DNA from: Candidatus Parabeggiatoa sp. nov. 3
GTDB lineage: Bacteria > Pseudomonadota > Gammaproteobacteria > Beggiatoales > Beggiatoaceae
NCBI GenBank assembly: GCA_003645185.1
Contig: QNEL01000013.1
Span: forward strand, 1-36,060
DNA length: 36,060 nt
Direction: 5' to 3'
Shown: piece after piece, positions 1-6,643 of the stretch
How positions within the stretch are numbered: position 1 is the stretch's first letter
Layout of the letters: each line of letters opens with the position of its first letter
Position numbers and translations under genes: made by a program
Notes under the pieces: model-generated
What the model was told of the DNA's origin: nothing
Databases searched by the model: none
The model's input: the letters and a program-made list of their open reading frames with translations, nothing else

Positions 1-146
1 ACCACAAGGGATTGCCCCTACAATCTGCCCGTAGGACTGGGGCAACCACAAGGGATTGCCCCTACAATCTGCCCGTAGGACTGGGGCAACCACAAGGGAT
101 TGCCCCTACAATCTGCCCGTAGGGGCAATCCCTTGTGGTTGCCCCT
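1..146. repeat. 44-bp tandem repeat ending in an inverted copy
   Basis: Three copies of a 44-bp unit start at 1, 45 and 89. Each holds GGGATTGCCCCTACA and a second GTAGGACTGGGGCAACC half. The third copy runs at about 121-146 into an inverted copy (AGGGGCAATCCCTTGTGG), so the whole can fold into a hairpin. The same GGGCAACC...TTGCCCCTACA palindrome recurs at 11551-11577, 11620-11670 and 30404-30465, so it is a dispersed family. The open reading frame across it is a by-product of the repeat. The left edge is cut by the window. Confidence 0.9.
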
Positions 147-187
147 TTTGATGCTTGCTAAGCCCTTGCGTGTTCGCCTAGGCTTAA

Positions 188-2554
188 CTACACAGGCAAC
201 CAAACTGAAAAAGTTGTCCCTTTACCGACTTGGCTGTCAACTTCAATTTTGCCATCATGTTTGTCAACGATTTTCTTGACAATATCCAGCCCCAACCCAC
301 TGCCTTCGCCAGCGGCTTTAGTTGTGAAAAAAGGCGTGAATATTTGCTCTTTGATCTCATAAGGAATCCCTTGCCCACTATCGGTTATGGCGACAATTGC
401 ATAATTGTCTTGCTGTGAGATAGCCACTTTAAGCGTGCCTTTGTAATCCATCGCTTGAAGCGCATTATGCAAAATGTTGGTCCAAACTTGATTGAGTTCG
501 TCAGGATAACATTGAATCGGGGGTAAATCAGTATACTCTTTAATGAGTTCAATGCCTTGTTTGATTTGGTTATGGTATAGCGTGAGTACCGTTTCCAATC
601 CTTCTTGCAAACTAGCTCGTGTTTTTTCACCACCTTGATCATATCTCGCAAAGGTTTTTAAGGCAAAAATGACTTTGGAGGCTCGTTCAACCGCCATGGT
701 GATATTTTCCGTACTTCTTGTCAGGGTAGAAAGCTTATAAGCGATTTCAAATACGAATTCACTGTTAACATCTTGCAACAATGGCAAATACTGTTCGACT
801 ACTGCATAGATACCCAAACTAATAAACGTATCGGTAAACGCCCGTGGATTGGCAATTCCACATTGTTTTAATTCGGCAATCAAGGTTTTTTTGGCGGCCC
901 TTTTTTCTTTAACGGTTAAAATAACCTTATTTTGCAACGAATGTTCAAGTAAATCAAAAAAGGTTTTTTGTTGTGCCATCGTGAGCACTTCAAACAGTTT
1001 GGGAAATTGGGCTAATGTCTGTTTAAGATTATTAGTGAGCGTTTCGGCTGAAGAACGAATGGCACCCAACGGCGTATTCACTTCATGGGCAATGCCGGCA
1101 ACCAGTTGCCCTAATGCCGCCATTTTTTCACTTTGAATCAGTTCTTGGCGAGTTTGAGTTAATTCTTCGATCTTATCATTTAATTGGGCTGTTCTTTCAA
1201 TGACTTTAGCATCTAAGGTATCAAATGACGTTTTCAATTGTCCAGCCATAGCGTTAAATGACTGAGCCAGTTCGCCAATTTCATCACAACGACTCAATGG
1301 TAAGTGCTGCGTTGCCTCAACACTGAAATTTCTACCCGCAATTTTTTGAGTGGCCTCAATAAATTCTTGCAAAGGCTGTGCAATTTGTCGACGTAGCACA
1401 AAAAAGAGTACCGTAATTTCAATCAACAGAGAAATCAAACCAAGAAACAAGATAAAACTAGCCGTTTTAAATGCTAAGTTCGCCATCAGTGATTTAGGAT
1501 AAACGGTGACAAAATACCAATCAGGGCCTTCAATTTTGCTAATAGCAAGTAATTCGTCATCTTTGGAATTTTCAACCACGATTTGCCCCGCTGGCCGCTG
1601 GGTGACTCGTTCAAAAATATTGATTAAGTTTTGATCTTGCGATTTTTGAATGTAAAGATTGCCGCCACTGGCTTGAATGACTTCCATCTGGTTTGGATGT
1701 GCAATAAGACGTCCATCTTGTTGGAAAATAATATTATAGGTGCCTTCAAGATGATCATTGATAGTGTGTTCAAACAATTTATTCAACAGAATATCATGTC
1801 CAATGGTGATAAGATGTTGACCATTGACATCAATGGGTGTTGCACAAGATACCATCCAATCTTTGGCAACTGTATCATGGTAAACGGCTGTCCAAACTGT
1901 TTCTCGCGTCGGGTTATGTTTTTTATCAGCAACGGCAACCCAGACTTCGTCGCCTAATTTTATATCGGCTGGTGCATCCAAGCCCCAGGGTGTACCAATC
2001 CAGTATTCCAAGAGGATATTTTCTGGCATGGACACGTATAAATTTGGAAAGCGATCTTGCCATGCAGCCCAAGCTGGGCTAAAGCGAGTGAGCATATCAA
2101 AAGTAATGATGATACGCTGGATAATTTCATCGGTGATGGTAAGGTTTTGACCAATAAAACCAGTCAATCCTTTAATGAGGACACCACTATCTGGTTGCTT
2201 AAAACCATTAAAAAATTGCGGGTGCATTCTCATTGTGCCATCTTTTTGAGCTTGAAAAATTTTATTAAATCTTTCTCTTGGAACATCATTTCCCATTCGT
2301 TTAAGTTGGGAAATAAATTCTTCCTTATAAATGACATGATTATCTTCTGAGAGGATAAACAGACTACTCTCTCGCTGCCCCCGTTCAGTGATGTATTTAT
2401 TGAGTTGTTCAACAACCTGTAATTCTAAGTTGGATATGATGTGCCAATAACTGATAACCGTCACGGCAATAATGATCATGGCTATTCGTATTCCCATTTT
2501 AATAATGGTAGTACGAGTTAGCGAGTTTTGAGATTTAAAAAATTTTGGTAGCAT
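188..2554 (-). CDS. Membrane sensor histidine kinase (dCache-like sensor, HAMP, HisKA with insertion, HATPase)
   Basis: About 788 residues from ATG 2554. This start is preferred over an upstream GTG at 2596, which lies inside a CACGGAAAA repeat. There is one membrane helix near residues 20-38, a large periplasmic sensor region (about 40-360) that looks like a double Cache fold, a second helix (364-387), HAMP (388-440) and a short coiled coil. The H-box GIAHEVNTPLGA has H490 as the likely phospho-acceptor. The ATP-binding part shows an N box (NILHNALQAM, about 693-702), G1 DSGQG (725-729), F box FTPFFTTK and G2 GSGLGLDI. It should sense an extracytoplasmic small ligand and phosphorylate a separate regulator; none is adjacent. 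About 115 residues separate the H-box from the second DHp helix (about 615-640), longer than the usual DHp hairpin. It is divergent from the glycosyltransferase pair. No clear Shine-Dalgarno precedes the ATG. The ligand is unknown. Confidence 0.9.
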   Translation of the reverse strand: MLPKFFKSQNSLTRTTIIKMGIRIAMIIIAVTVISYWHIISNLELQVVEQLNKYITERGQRESSLFILSEDNHVIYKEEFISQLKRMGNDVPRERFNKIFQAQKDGTMRMHPQFFNGFKQPDSGVLIKGLTGFIGQNLTITDEIIQRIIITFDMLTRFSPAWAAWQDRFPNLYVSMPENILLEYWIGTPWGLDAPADIKLGDEVWVAVADKKHNPTRETVWTAVYHDTVAKDWMVSCATPIDVNGQHLITIGHDILLNKLFEHTINDHLEGTYNIIFQQDGRLIAHPNQMEVIQASGGNLYIQKSQDQNLINIFERVTQRPAGQIVVENSKDDELLAISKIEGPDWYFVTVYPKSLMANLAFKTASFILFLGLISLLIEITVLFFVLRRQIAQPLQEFIEATQKIAGRNFSVEATQHLPLSRCDEIGELAQSFNAMAGQLKTSFDTLDAKVIERTAQLNDKIEELTQTRQELIQSEKMAALGQLVAGIAHEVNTPLGAIRSSAETLTNNLKQTLAQFPKLFEVLTMAQQKTFFDLLEHSLQNKVILTVKEKRAAKKTLIAELKQCGIANPRAFTDTFISLGIYAVVEQYLPLLQDVNSEFVFEIAYKLSTLTRSTENITMAVERASKVIFALKTFARYDQGGEKTRASLQEGLETVLTLYHNQIKQGIELIKEYTDLPPIQCYPDELNQVWTNILHNALQAMDYKGTLKVAISQQDNYAIVAITDSGQGIPYEIKEQIFTPFFTTKAAGEGSGLGLDIVKKIVDKHDGKIEVDSQVGKGTTFSVWLPV

Positions 2555-2581
2555 ATTGAAAATTAAAATTGGGTAGATTTT

Positions 2582-2641
2582 GCCACGGAAAAACACGGAA
2601 AAACACGGAAAAATTCATTCCGTGCTGTGTTTTTCCGTGGC
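2582..2641. repeat. CACGGAAAA direct repeats closed by an inverted copy
   Basis: GCCACGGAAAAACAC at 2582-2596 is matched exactly by its reverse complement at 2627-2641. Further CACGGAAAAA copies lie between, giving a 15-bp stem with a 30-nt loop. It sits just upstream of the histidine kinase, where it could affect that gene's leader or act as a terminator; function unknown. Confidence 0.85.
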
Positions 2642-2674
2642 ATTATAAATTAACTATTAATAAGATTTATTCTG

Positions 2675-2713
2675 AATGATGAATTATTTTTGTAAATTGA
2701 ACAATTCATCATT
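2675..2713. repeat. 11-bp inverted repeat in the divergent spacer
   Basis: AATGATGAATT (2675-2685) and AATTCATCATT (2703-2713) form a perfect 11-bp inverted repeat with a 17-nt gap. It lies between the divergent kinase and glycosyltransferase genes. It could be an operator or a hairpin; the sequence does not decide. Confidence 0.5.
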
Positions 2714-2764
2714 TCACTCTTTAATGTCGTTATAAATCAATGATTTCAAGCTTGGCACAACCTA

Positions 2765-2826
2765 ATCCTTTCTTATAAACAATCCTTGTAGTTATATCCT
2801 TTCTTATAACTAATCCTTGTAGTTCT
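2765..2826. repeat. Two 31-bp tandem copies upstream of the glycosyltransferases
   Basis: Two near-identical 31-bp units (2765-2795 and 2796-2826) contain ATCCTTTCTTATAA and AATCCTTGTAGTT. They end 15 nt before the ATG at 2842, so they lie in the leader or promoter of the glycosyltransferase pair. AATCCTTGTA also occurs at 16538-16547 beside other repeats. Confidence 0.75.
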
Positions 2827-2841
2827 TTTATACACTCTAAT

Positions 2842-3618
2842 ATGAAAAATTCAATTTCTGTCATTATTATCACTTTCAATGCGGCACATCATATCAACGA
2901 ATGTCTTGCTTCTTGTGCGTGGTGTGATGAAATCATTATAGTCGATTGTGGTAGTACTGATAATACGGTTGCCTTGTGTCGCTCGTATACAAATCAGATT
3001 GTTATCACCGACGATTGGCCTGGATTTGGGCCTCAAAAAAATAGGGCATTAGATCAGGCAACGGGTAAATGGGTGTTATCAATTGATGCTGATGAGCGCG
3101 TGCCGGCGGCATTGCAACAGGAAATTAAAGACGTTATCAATCAGGCTACAGAAACGGCTTTTCGTTTACCACGCCAATCTCGCTATTGTGGGCGCTGGAT
3201 CAAACACAGTGGTTGGGCCCCGGATTATGTGATACGTTTATTTCGGCGCGCGAGTGCGCGATTTACGGATGATTTGGTTCATGAAAAAGTGGCGGTTTTA
3301 CAAGGCAAAGTGGGTACTTTGAAAAGCCCTTTATTACATTATGCTTTTAATTCATTGGAAGAGGTGCTTGAAAAAGTCAACCGTTATTCTACAGCGAATG
3401 CTCAACAACATTATGCTCAAGGTAAACGAGCCAGTTTAACGAAAGCGATTGTTCATGGGTTTTGGGCATTTGTGCGAACGTACTTATTACGAGCCGGTTT
3501 TTTAGATGGGCGTGAAGGTTTTATCTTAGCGGTGTCGAATGCGGAAGGCACTTATTATCGTTATTTGAAATTGATGTATGAACATGTTAAAAATCAGTGT
3601 GATAGTAACCACTTATAA
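2842..3618 (+). CDS. Family 2 glycosyltransferase, WaaE/KdtX-like (LPS core type)
   Basis: This 258-residue protein has a GT-A fold. SVIIITFNAAHHI at the N-terminus is the nucleotide-sugar binding strand, followed by VDCGSTDNT (34-42), FGPQKNRAL (62-70) and the metal-binding DADE (82-85). The FGPQKN and IDADERVP motifs are characteristic of the WaaE/beta-1,4-glucosyltransferase subgroup, which adds a hexose to inner-core heptose of lipopolysaccharide at the cytoplasmic face of the inner membrane. The length is normal for the family and no transmembrane segment is needed. Its 3' end overlaps the next glycosyltransferase by 41 nt, so the two are probably co-translated. Donor and acceptor sugars cannot be read from the sequence. 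No good Shine-Dalgarno is visible before ATG 2842. Confidence 0.9.
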   Translation: MKNSISVIIITFNAAHHINECLASCAWCDEIIIVDCGSTDNTVALCRSYTNQIVITDDWPGFGPQKNRALDQATGKWVLSIDADERVPAALQQEIKDVINQATETAFRLPRQSRYCGRWIKHSGWAPDYVIRLFRRASARFTDDLVHEKVAVLQGKVGTLKSPLLHYAFNSLEEVLEKVNRYSTANAQQHYAQGKRASLTKAIVHGFWAFVRTYLLRAGFLDGREGFILAVSNAEGTYYRYLKLMYEHVKNQCDSNHL

Positions 3619-4429
3619 TTGGCCAGAGGCTTTAGAATTGATATTACGGGCTTTAGCCGCGCAAGCGCATTTGACAAGCGTTGATAAAGGGGCCGATTTT
3701 GAAGTGATTATTGCCGATGACGGTTCAACTGCGGATACCGCTGAAAGGGTTAAACAGTTACAACCGAATTTACCTTATTATGTACAACATGTTTGGCAAG
3801 AAGATAAGGGTTTTCGCGCCGCTCGCGCAAGAAACCGTGCGATAGCGGCAGCCAAGGCTGAGTATTTGATTTTTTTGGATGGGGATTGTGTGCCTCAAAC
3901 TGATTTTATTAAAAGACATCACCAATTGGCAGAAGCGGGTGTGTTTGTCGCGGGTAATCGCATTTTATTGAGTCAAGCCTTTACGAATCAAGTACTTGAA
4001 AATGCGCTTAATCAAAAAGAAATTTGGAAATGGCCTACGCGACAGTGGTTATTGCCTTATTTACGTCGCGATATAAATCGCTTATTGCCCCTGCTGCGTT
4101 TACCCGATAGCGTTTTCAGAAAACACGATAAACAAAAATGGCAAGGGGCTAAAACGTGTAATTTGGGTGTGTGGCGATCCGATCTCTTAAAAATCAATGG
4201 CTTTGATGAGCGTTTTCAAGGATGGGGGCATGAAGATGCCGAATTAGTGGTGCGTTTGCTGCGTAGTGGAATAGGGCGTAAAATGGGCAGTTTTGCGGTA
4301 CCCGTGCTGCATTTATGGCATCCTGAGCAAAATCGCTTTCAAGAAACGGCCAATCGACAACGCTTAGAACAAATGTTGAAATCGACAGTAACGTGGGCTC
4401 AACAGGGAGTTGATCGATATGAATCGTAG
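3578..4429 (+). CDS. Family 2 glycosyltransferase with galactosyltransferase-type C-terminal motif
   Basis: A 283-residue GT-A enzyme. ISVIVTTYNWPEAL opens the fold, followed by IADDGST (45-51), the metal site FLDGDCVPQ (99-107) and a C-terminal FQGWGHEDAE (213-222). The GWGxED motif is that of the galactosyltransferase C-terminal domain found in beta-1,4-galactosyltransferases and chondroitin-synthase-like bacterial enzymes. It probably extends the same surface glycan as the upstream enzyme. ATG 3578 and a second ATG at 3584 are both possible starts; both lie inside the 3' end of the preceding gene, which implies translational coupling. The TAG stop at 4427-4429 is part of the first GTAGAGACGC palindrome, so repeat insertion may have reset the C-terminus. 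Confidence 0.88.
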   Translation: MNMLKISVIVTTYNWPEALELILRALAAQAHLTSVDKGADFEVIIADDGSTADTAERVKQLQPNLPYYVQHVWQEDKGFRAARARNRAIAAAKAEYLIFLDGDCVPQTDFIKRHHQLAEAGVFVAGNRILLSQAFTNQVLENALNQKEIWKWPTRQWLLPYLRRDINRLLPLLRLPDSVFRKHDKQKWQGAKTCNLGVWRSDLLKINGFDERFQGWGHEDAELVVRLLRSGIGRKMGSFAVPVLHLWHPEQNRFQETANRQRLEQMLKSTVTWAQQGVDRYES

Positions 4430-4590
4430 AGACGCTCGCGCGAAGCGTCTCTGATTATTGTAGAGACGCGATGCTCGCGTCTCTGATTATTGTAGAGACG
4501 CGATGCTTCGCGTCTCCAGCGAGGCTTCGCGTCTCTACAGGAAATATGTCGATTTGCGACTAGAGACGCGAGCATCGCGTCTCTACAGGC
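4426..4590. repeat. GTAGAGACGCG palindrome cluster
   Basis: At least four copies of a palindrome of the form GTAGAGACGCG...CGCGTCTCTACA start near 4426, 4460, 4492 and 4561, with ATTATTGTAGAGAC spacers. Loops alternate between GATGCTTCGCGT, GATGCTCGCGT and GAGCATCGCGT. The same family occurs at about 11798-11826 and at the right end (35978-36060). Each copy folds into a GC-rich hairpin that could end transcription of the glycosyltransferase pair. The remaining spacer to 4770 holds only AT-rich sequence and the palindrome/heptamer block annotated separately. Confidence 0.9.
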
Positions 4591-4696
4591 AATATAATAA
4601 CCATATAAAATTGATATCATTTGGCGAAGGTATTGATAAATATAGTTTATTCAATAAACTGTTGCCTGGCCGACATAATTGATATCAATTTTTTGA

Positions 4697-4769
4697 TAAC
4701 TGATTTTCACGCAAAAGTTTTGCGCGCAAAACTTTTGCGTGAAACTGATAACTGATAACTGATAACTGA
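4697..4769 (+). promoter_or_regulatory. TAACTGA repeats interrupted by a 40-nt palindrome, touching the start codon
   Basis: One TAACTGA (4697-4703) is followed by a perfect palindrome (4705-4744) centred on TTTTGCGCGCAAAA. Three direct TAACTGA copies then run 4749-4769. Only one T separates the last copy from ATG 4771, so the gene has no room for a Shine-Dalgarno. Heptamers of this sequence directly upstream of start codons have been described in marine Beggiatoaceae and proposed as post-transcriptional regulator sites. That role is a literature hypothesis, not shown here. Confidence 0.85.
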
Positions 4770-4770
4770 T

Positions 4771-6120
4771 ATGGCAAATAAGTTTAATTACATTTTTACG
4801 ATTGTCATGAGTTTAGCACTCTTGGCTTTCATTGTTTTGGGCAGCAAGTGGTTGCAACAAGATATTTTGTCGCAAGTTGATAGGCAGTTTGATGCACAAA
4901 ACAACAGGATTGTTGAACTGAATACGCAATCCAGTCGAATGGAAATCGCCTTAGAAACCTTGAAAAAGGCAATGGCAATCACGGTTAAGCGGCAACGTGA
5001 GCAGATAGAACAACTGAATCATCAATCAAGTCAACTCGAAGCGAGCTTGAATGAGATTGTGGTACTGGATCGTCAGCACAATGAAACGCTTACAGGCATG
5101 AAGGTTCAGTTGCAAGCCTTGAAAGGGGAAACCGCTACGACGCTCAACCAGTACACAGAGCAGTTTGAACAACTCAATGGGCAATCGACTCAAGTCAATG
5201 CCGATTTGCAAAGCTTGAAAACGGAAACAGCCGCGAAGCTTAATGAACACACAGAGCAGTTTGAACAACTCAATGTGCAATCCAATCAAGTCAATGCGGA
5301 TTTGCAAAGCTTGAAAACGGAAACGGCCGCGAAGCAACACACTGAGCAGTTTGAACAACTCAATGTGCAATCCAATCAAGTCAATGCGGATTTGCAAAGC
5401 TTGAAAACGGAAACGGCCGCGAAGCTTAATGAACACAATGAGATGTTTGAACAACTCAGCGGGCAATCGACTCAAGTCAATGCTGATTTGCAAAGCTTGA
5501 AAACGGAAACGACGGTGAAGCTTAATGAACACACTGATCAGATAACTCAAGTCAATGCCGATTTTCAGACTGTCAAACAAGAAACGGTTGCGATGTTTAA
5601 GCCGCTTCAAACACAGATCAAACAACTCAAGGGGCAATCGACTCAAGTTAATGCTGATTTGCAAAGCTTGAAAACGGAAACGGCGGCGAAGCTCACTGAA
5701 CACAATGAGCTGTTTGAACAACTCAGCGGGCAATCGACTCAAGTCAAGGCTGATTTGTTGTCTTTGGAACAAAAAGCGATTGCGGTGCTTGAAGAGCTTG
5801 CGGAGCAGATAAAACAACTCAGCGGGCAATCAACTCAAGTCAATGCCGAGTTGCAAAGCTTGAAAACCGAAGCGACGGCTACGCTTAATGAACAGGATCA
5901 GCAGATAGTTCAAGTCAATGCCGAGTTGCTCGCATTGAAACAAAAAATCGCTACCACGTTCAATCAGCACAATGAGCAATTTGAACAACTCAAAGCCCAA
6001 TCCAGTCAAGTCAAGCAAGCTTTGCTTACTGTGGAAAAAGCCGAAACGTTGCTCAATCAGTATAGTGAGCAGCTCGAAGCCTTGAAGAAGAAATTAAACT
6101 GGAATGAAAAACTCTTCTAA
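4771..6120 (+). CDS. Membrane-anchored coiled-coil protein with about ten 32-residue repeats
   Basis: A 449-residue protein of no recognised family. One hydrophobic helix (about residues 7-26) with a short basic start predicts a signal anchor, leaving the rest outside the cytoplasm. From about residue 130 to the end it is built of degenerate 32-residue repeats of the form EQFEQLxGQSTQVNADLQSL followed by KTETAAKLNEH. Hydrophobic residues follow a heptad-like pattern with no proline, so a long rod-like coiled coil is expected. Two repeats (about 5246-5330 and 5341-5425) are nearly identical in DNA, indicating recent duplication; one unit has lost three residues (AAKQHTEQF instead of AAKLNEHTEQF). 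Such rods occur in envelope spacers and in tethering or methyl-accepting-like proteins, but no catalytic or binding domain is visible. The start touches a TAACTGA array. Function unknown. Confidence 0.85.
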   Translation: MANKFNYIFTIVMSLALLAFIVLGSKWLQQDILSQVDRQFDAQNNRIVELNTQSSRMEIALETLKKAMAITVKRQREQIEQLNHQSSQLEASLNEIVVLDRQHNETLTGMKVQLQALKGETATTLNQYTEQFEQLNGQSTQVNADLQSLKTETAAKLNEHTEQFEQLNVQSNQVNADLQSLKTETAAKQHTEQFEQLNVQSNQVNADLQSLKTETAAKLNEHNEMFEQLSGQSTQVNADLQSLKTETTVKLNEHTDQITQVNADFQTVKQETVAMFKPLQTQIKQLKGQSTQVNADLQSLKTETAAKLTEHNELFEQLSGQSTQVKADLLSLEQKAIAVLEELAEQIKQLSGQSTQVNAELQSLKTEATATLNEQDQQIVQVNAELLALKQKIATTFNQHNEQFEQLKAQSSQVKQALLTVEKAETLLNQYSEQLEALKKKLNWNEKLF

Positions 6121-6151
6121 GGTGAGATCAAAACGTTGAGAAGATTTTAAT

Positions 6152-6638
6152 GGGGCAGGCAACATAAAGACGTTACCCACCCTACGGAAGAATTTTGCAG
6201 GGGAATGGTGGGCAACAAAATATTTTGCAGCCCAAAACAATAAATGGTGGGCAACATAAAGACGTTACCCACCCTACGGGAGAATTGATTTTGCAGGGGA
6301 ATGGTGGGCAACAAAAGATTTTGCAGCCCAAAAATGGTGGGCAACATAAAGACGTTACCCACCCTACGGAAGAATTTTGCAGGGGAATGGTGGACAACAA
6401 AAGATTTTGCAGCCCAAAAATGGTGGGCAACATAAAGACGTTACCCACCCTACAGGAGAATTGATTTTTCAGCCCAAAACGGGGAATGGTGGGCAACAAA
6501 AAGACGTTACCCACCCTACGGAAGAATTTTGCAGGGGAATGGTGGGCAACATAAAGACGTTACCCACCCTACAGGAGAATTGATTTTTCAGCCCAAAACG
6601 GGGAATGGTGGGCAACATAAAGACGTTACCCACCCTAC
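6152..6638. repeat. Seven-copy GGTGGGCAAC...GTTACCCACC palindrome array
   Basis: Seven copies of GGTGGGCAACATAAAGACGT followed by TACCCACCCTAC begin near 6155, 6246, 6336, 6422, 6488, 6541 and 6607. They are separated by related linkers (GGAGAATTGATTTT, TTTTGCAGCCCAAAA). Each copy folds by pairing GGTGGG with CCCACC. The array fills the spacer between two convergent genes and ends 5 nt from the PPDK stop codon, so it could serve as a two-way terminator. Related units lie at 29350-29376 and 29449-29475. Open reading frames through it are artefacts. Confidence 0.92.
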
Positions 6639-6643
6639 AAAAC

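Noticed and set aside
18-203. Small reading frames through the terminal repeat
   Set aside because: Built wholly from the 44-bp repeat, with low-complexity translation and no ribosome site.
4426-4590. Possible CRISPR array from regularly repeated GAGACGCG units
   Set aside because: Units are palindromes with no unique spacers of constant length and no cas genes nearby.
5026-5829. 267-codon minus-strand frame opposite the coiled-coil gene
   Set aside because: A shadow frame kept open by the in-frame 96-bp repeats of the real gene; its product is just the mirrored repeat.
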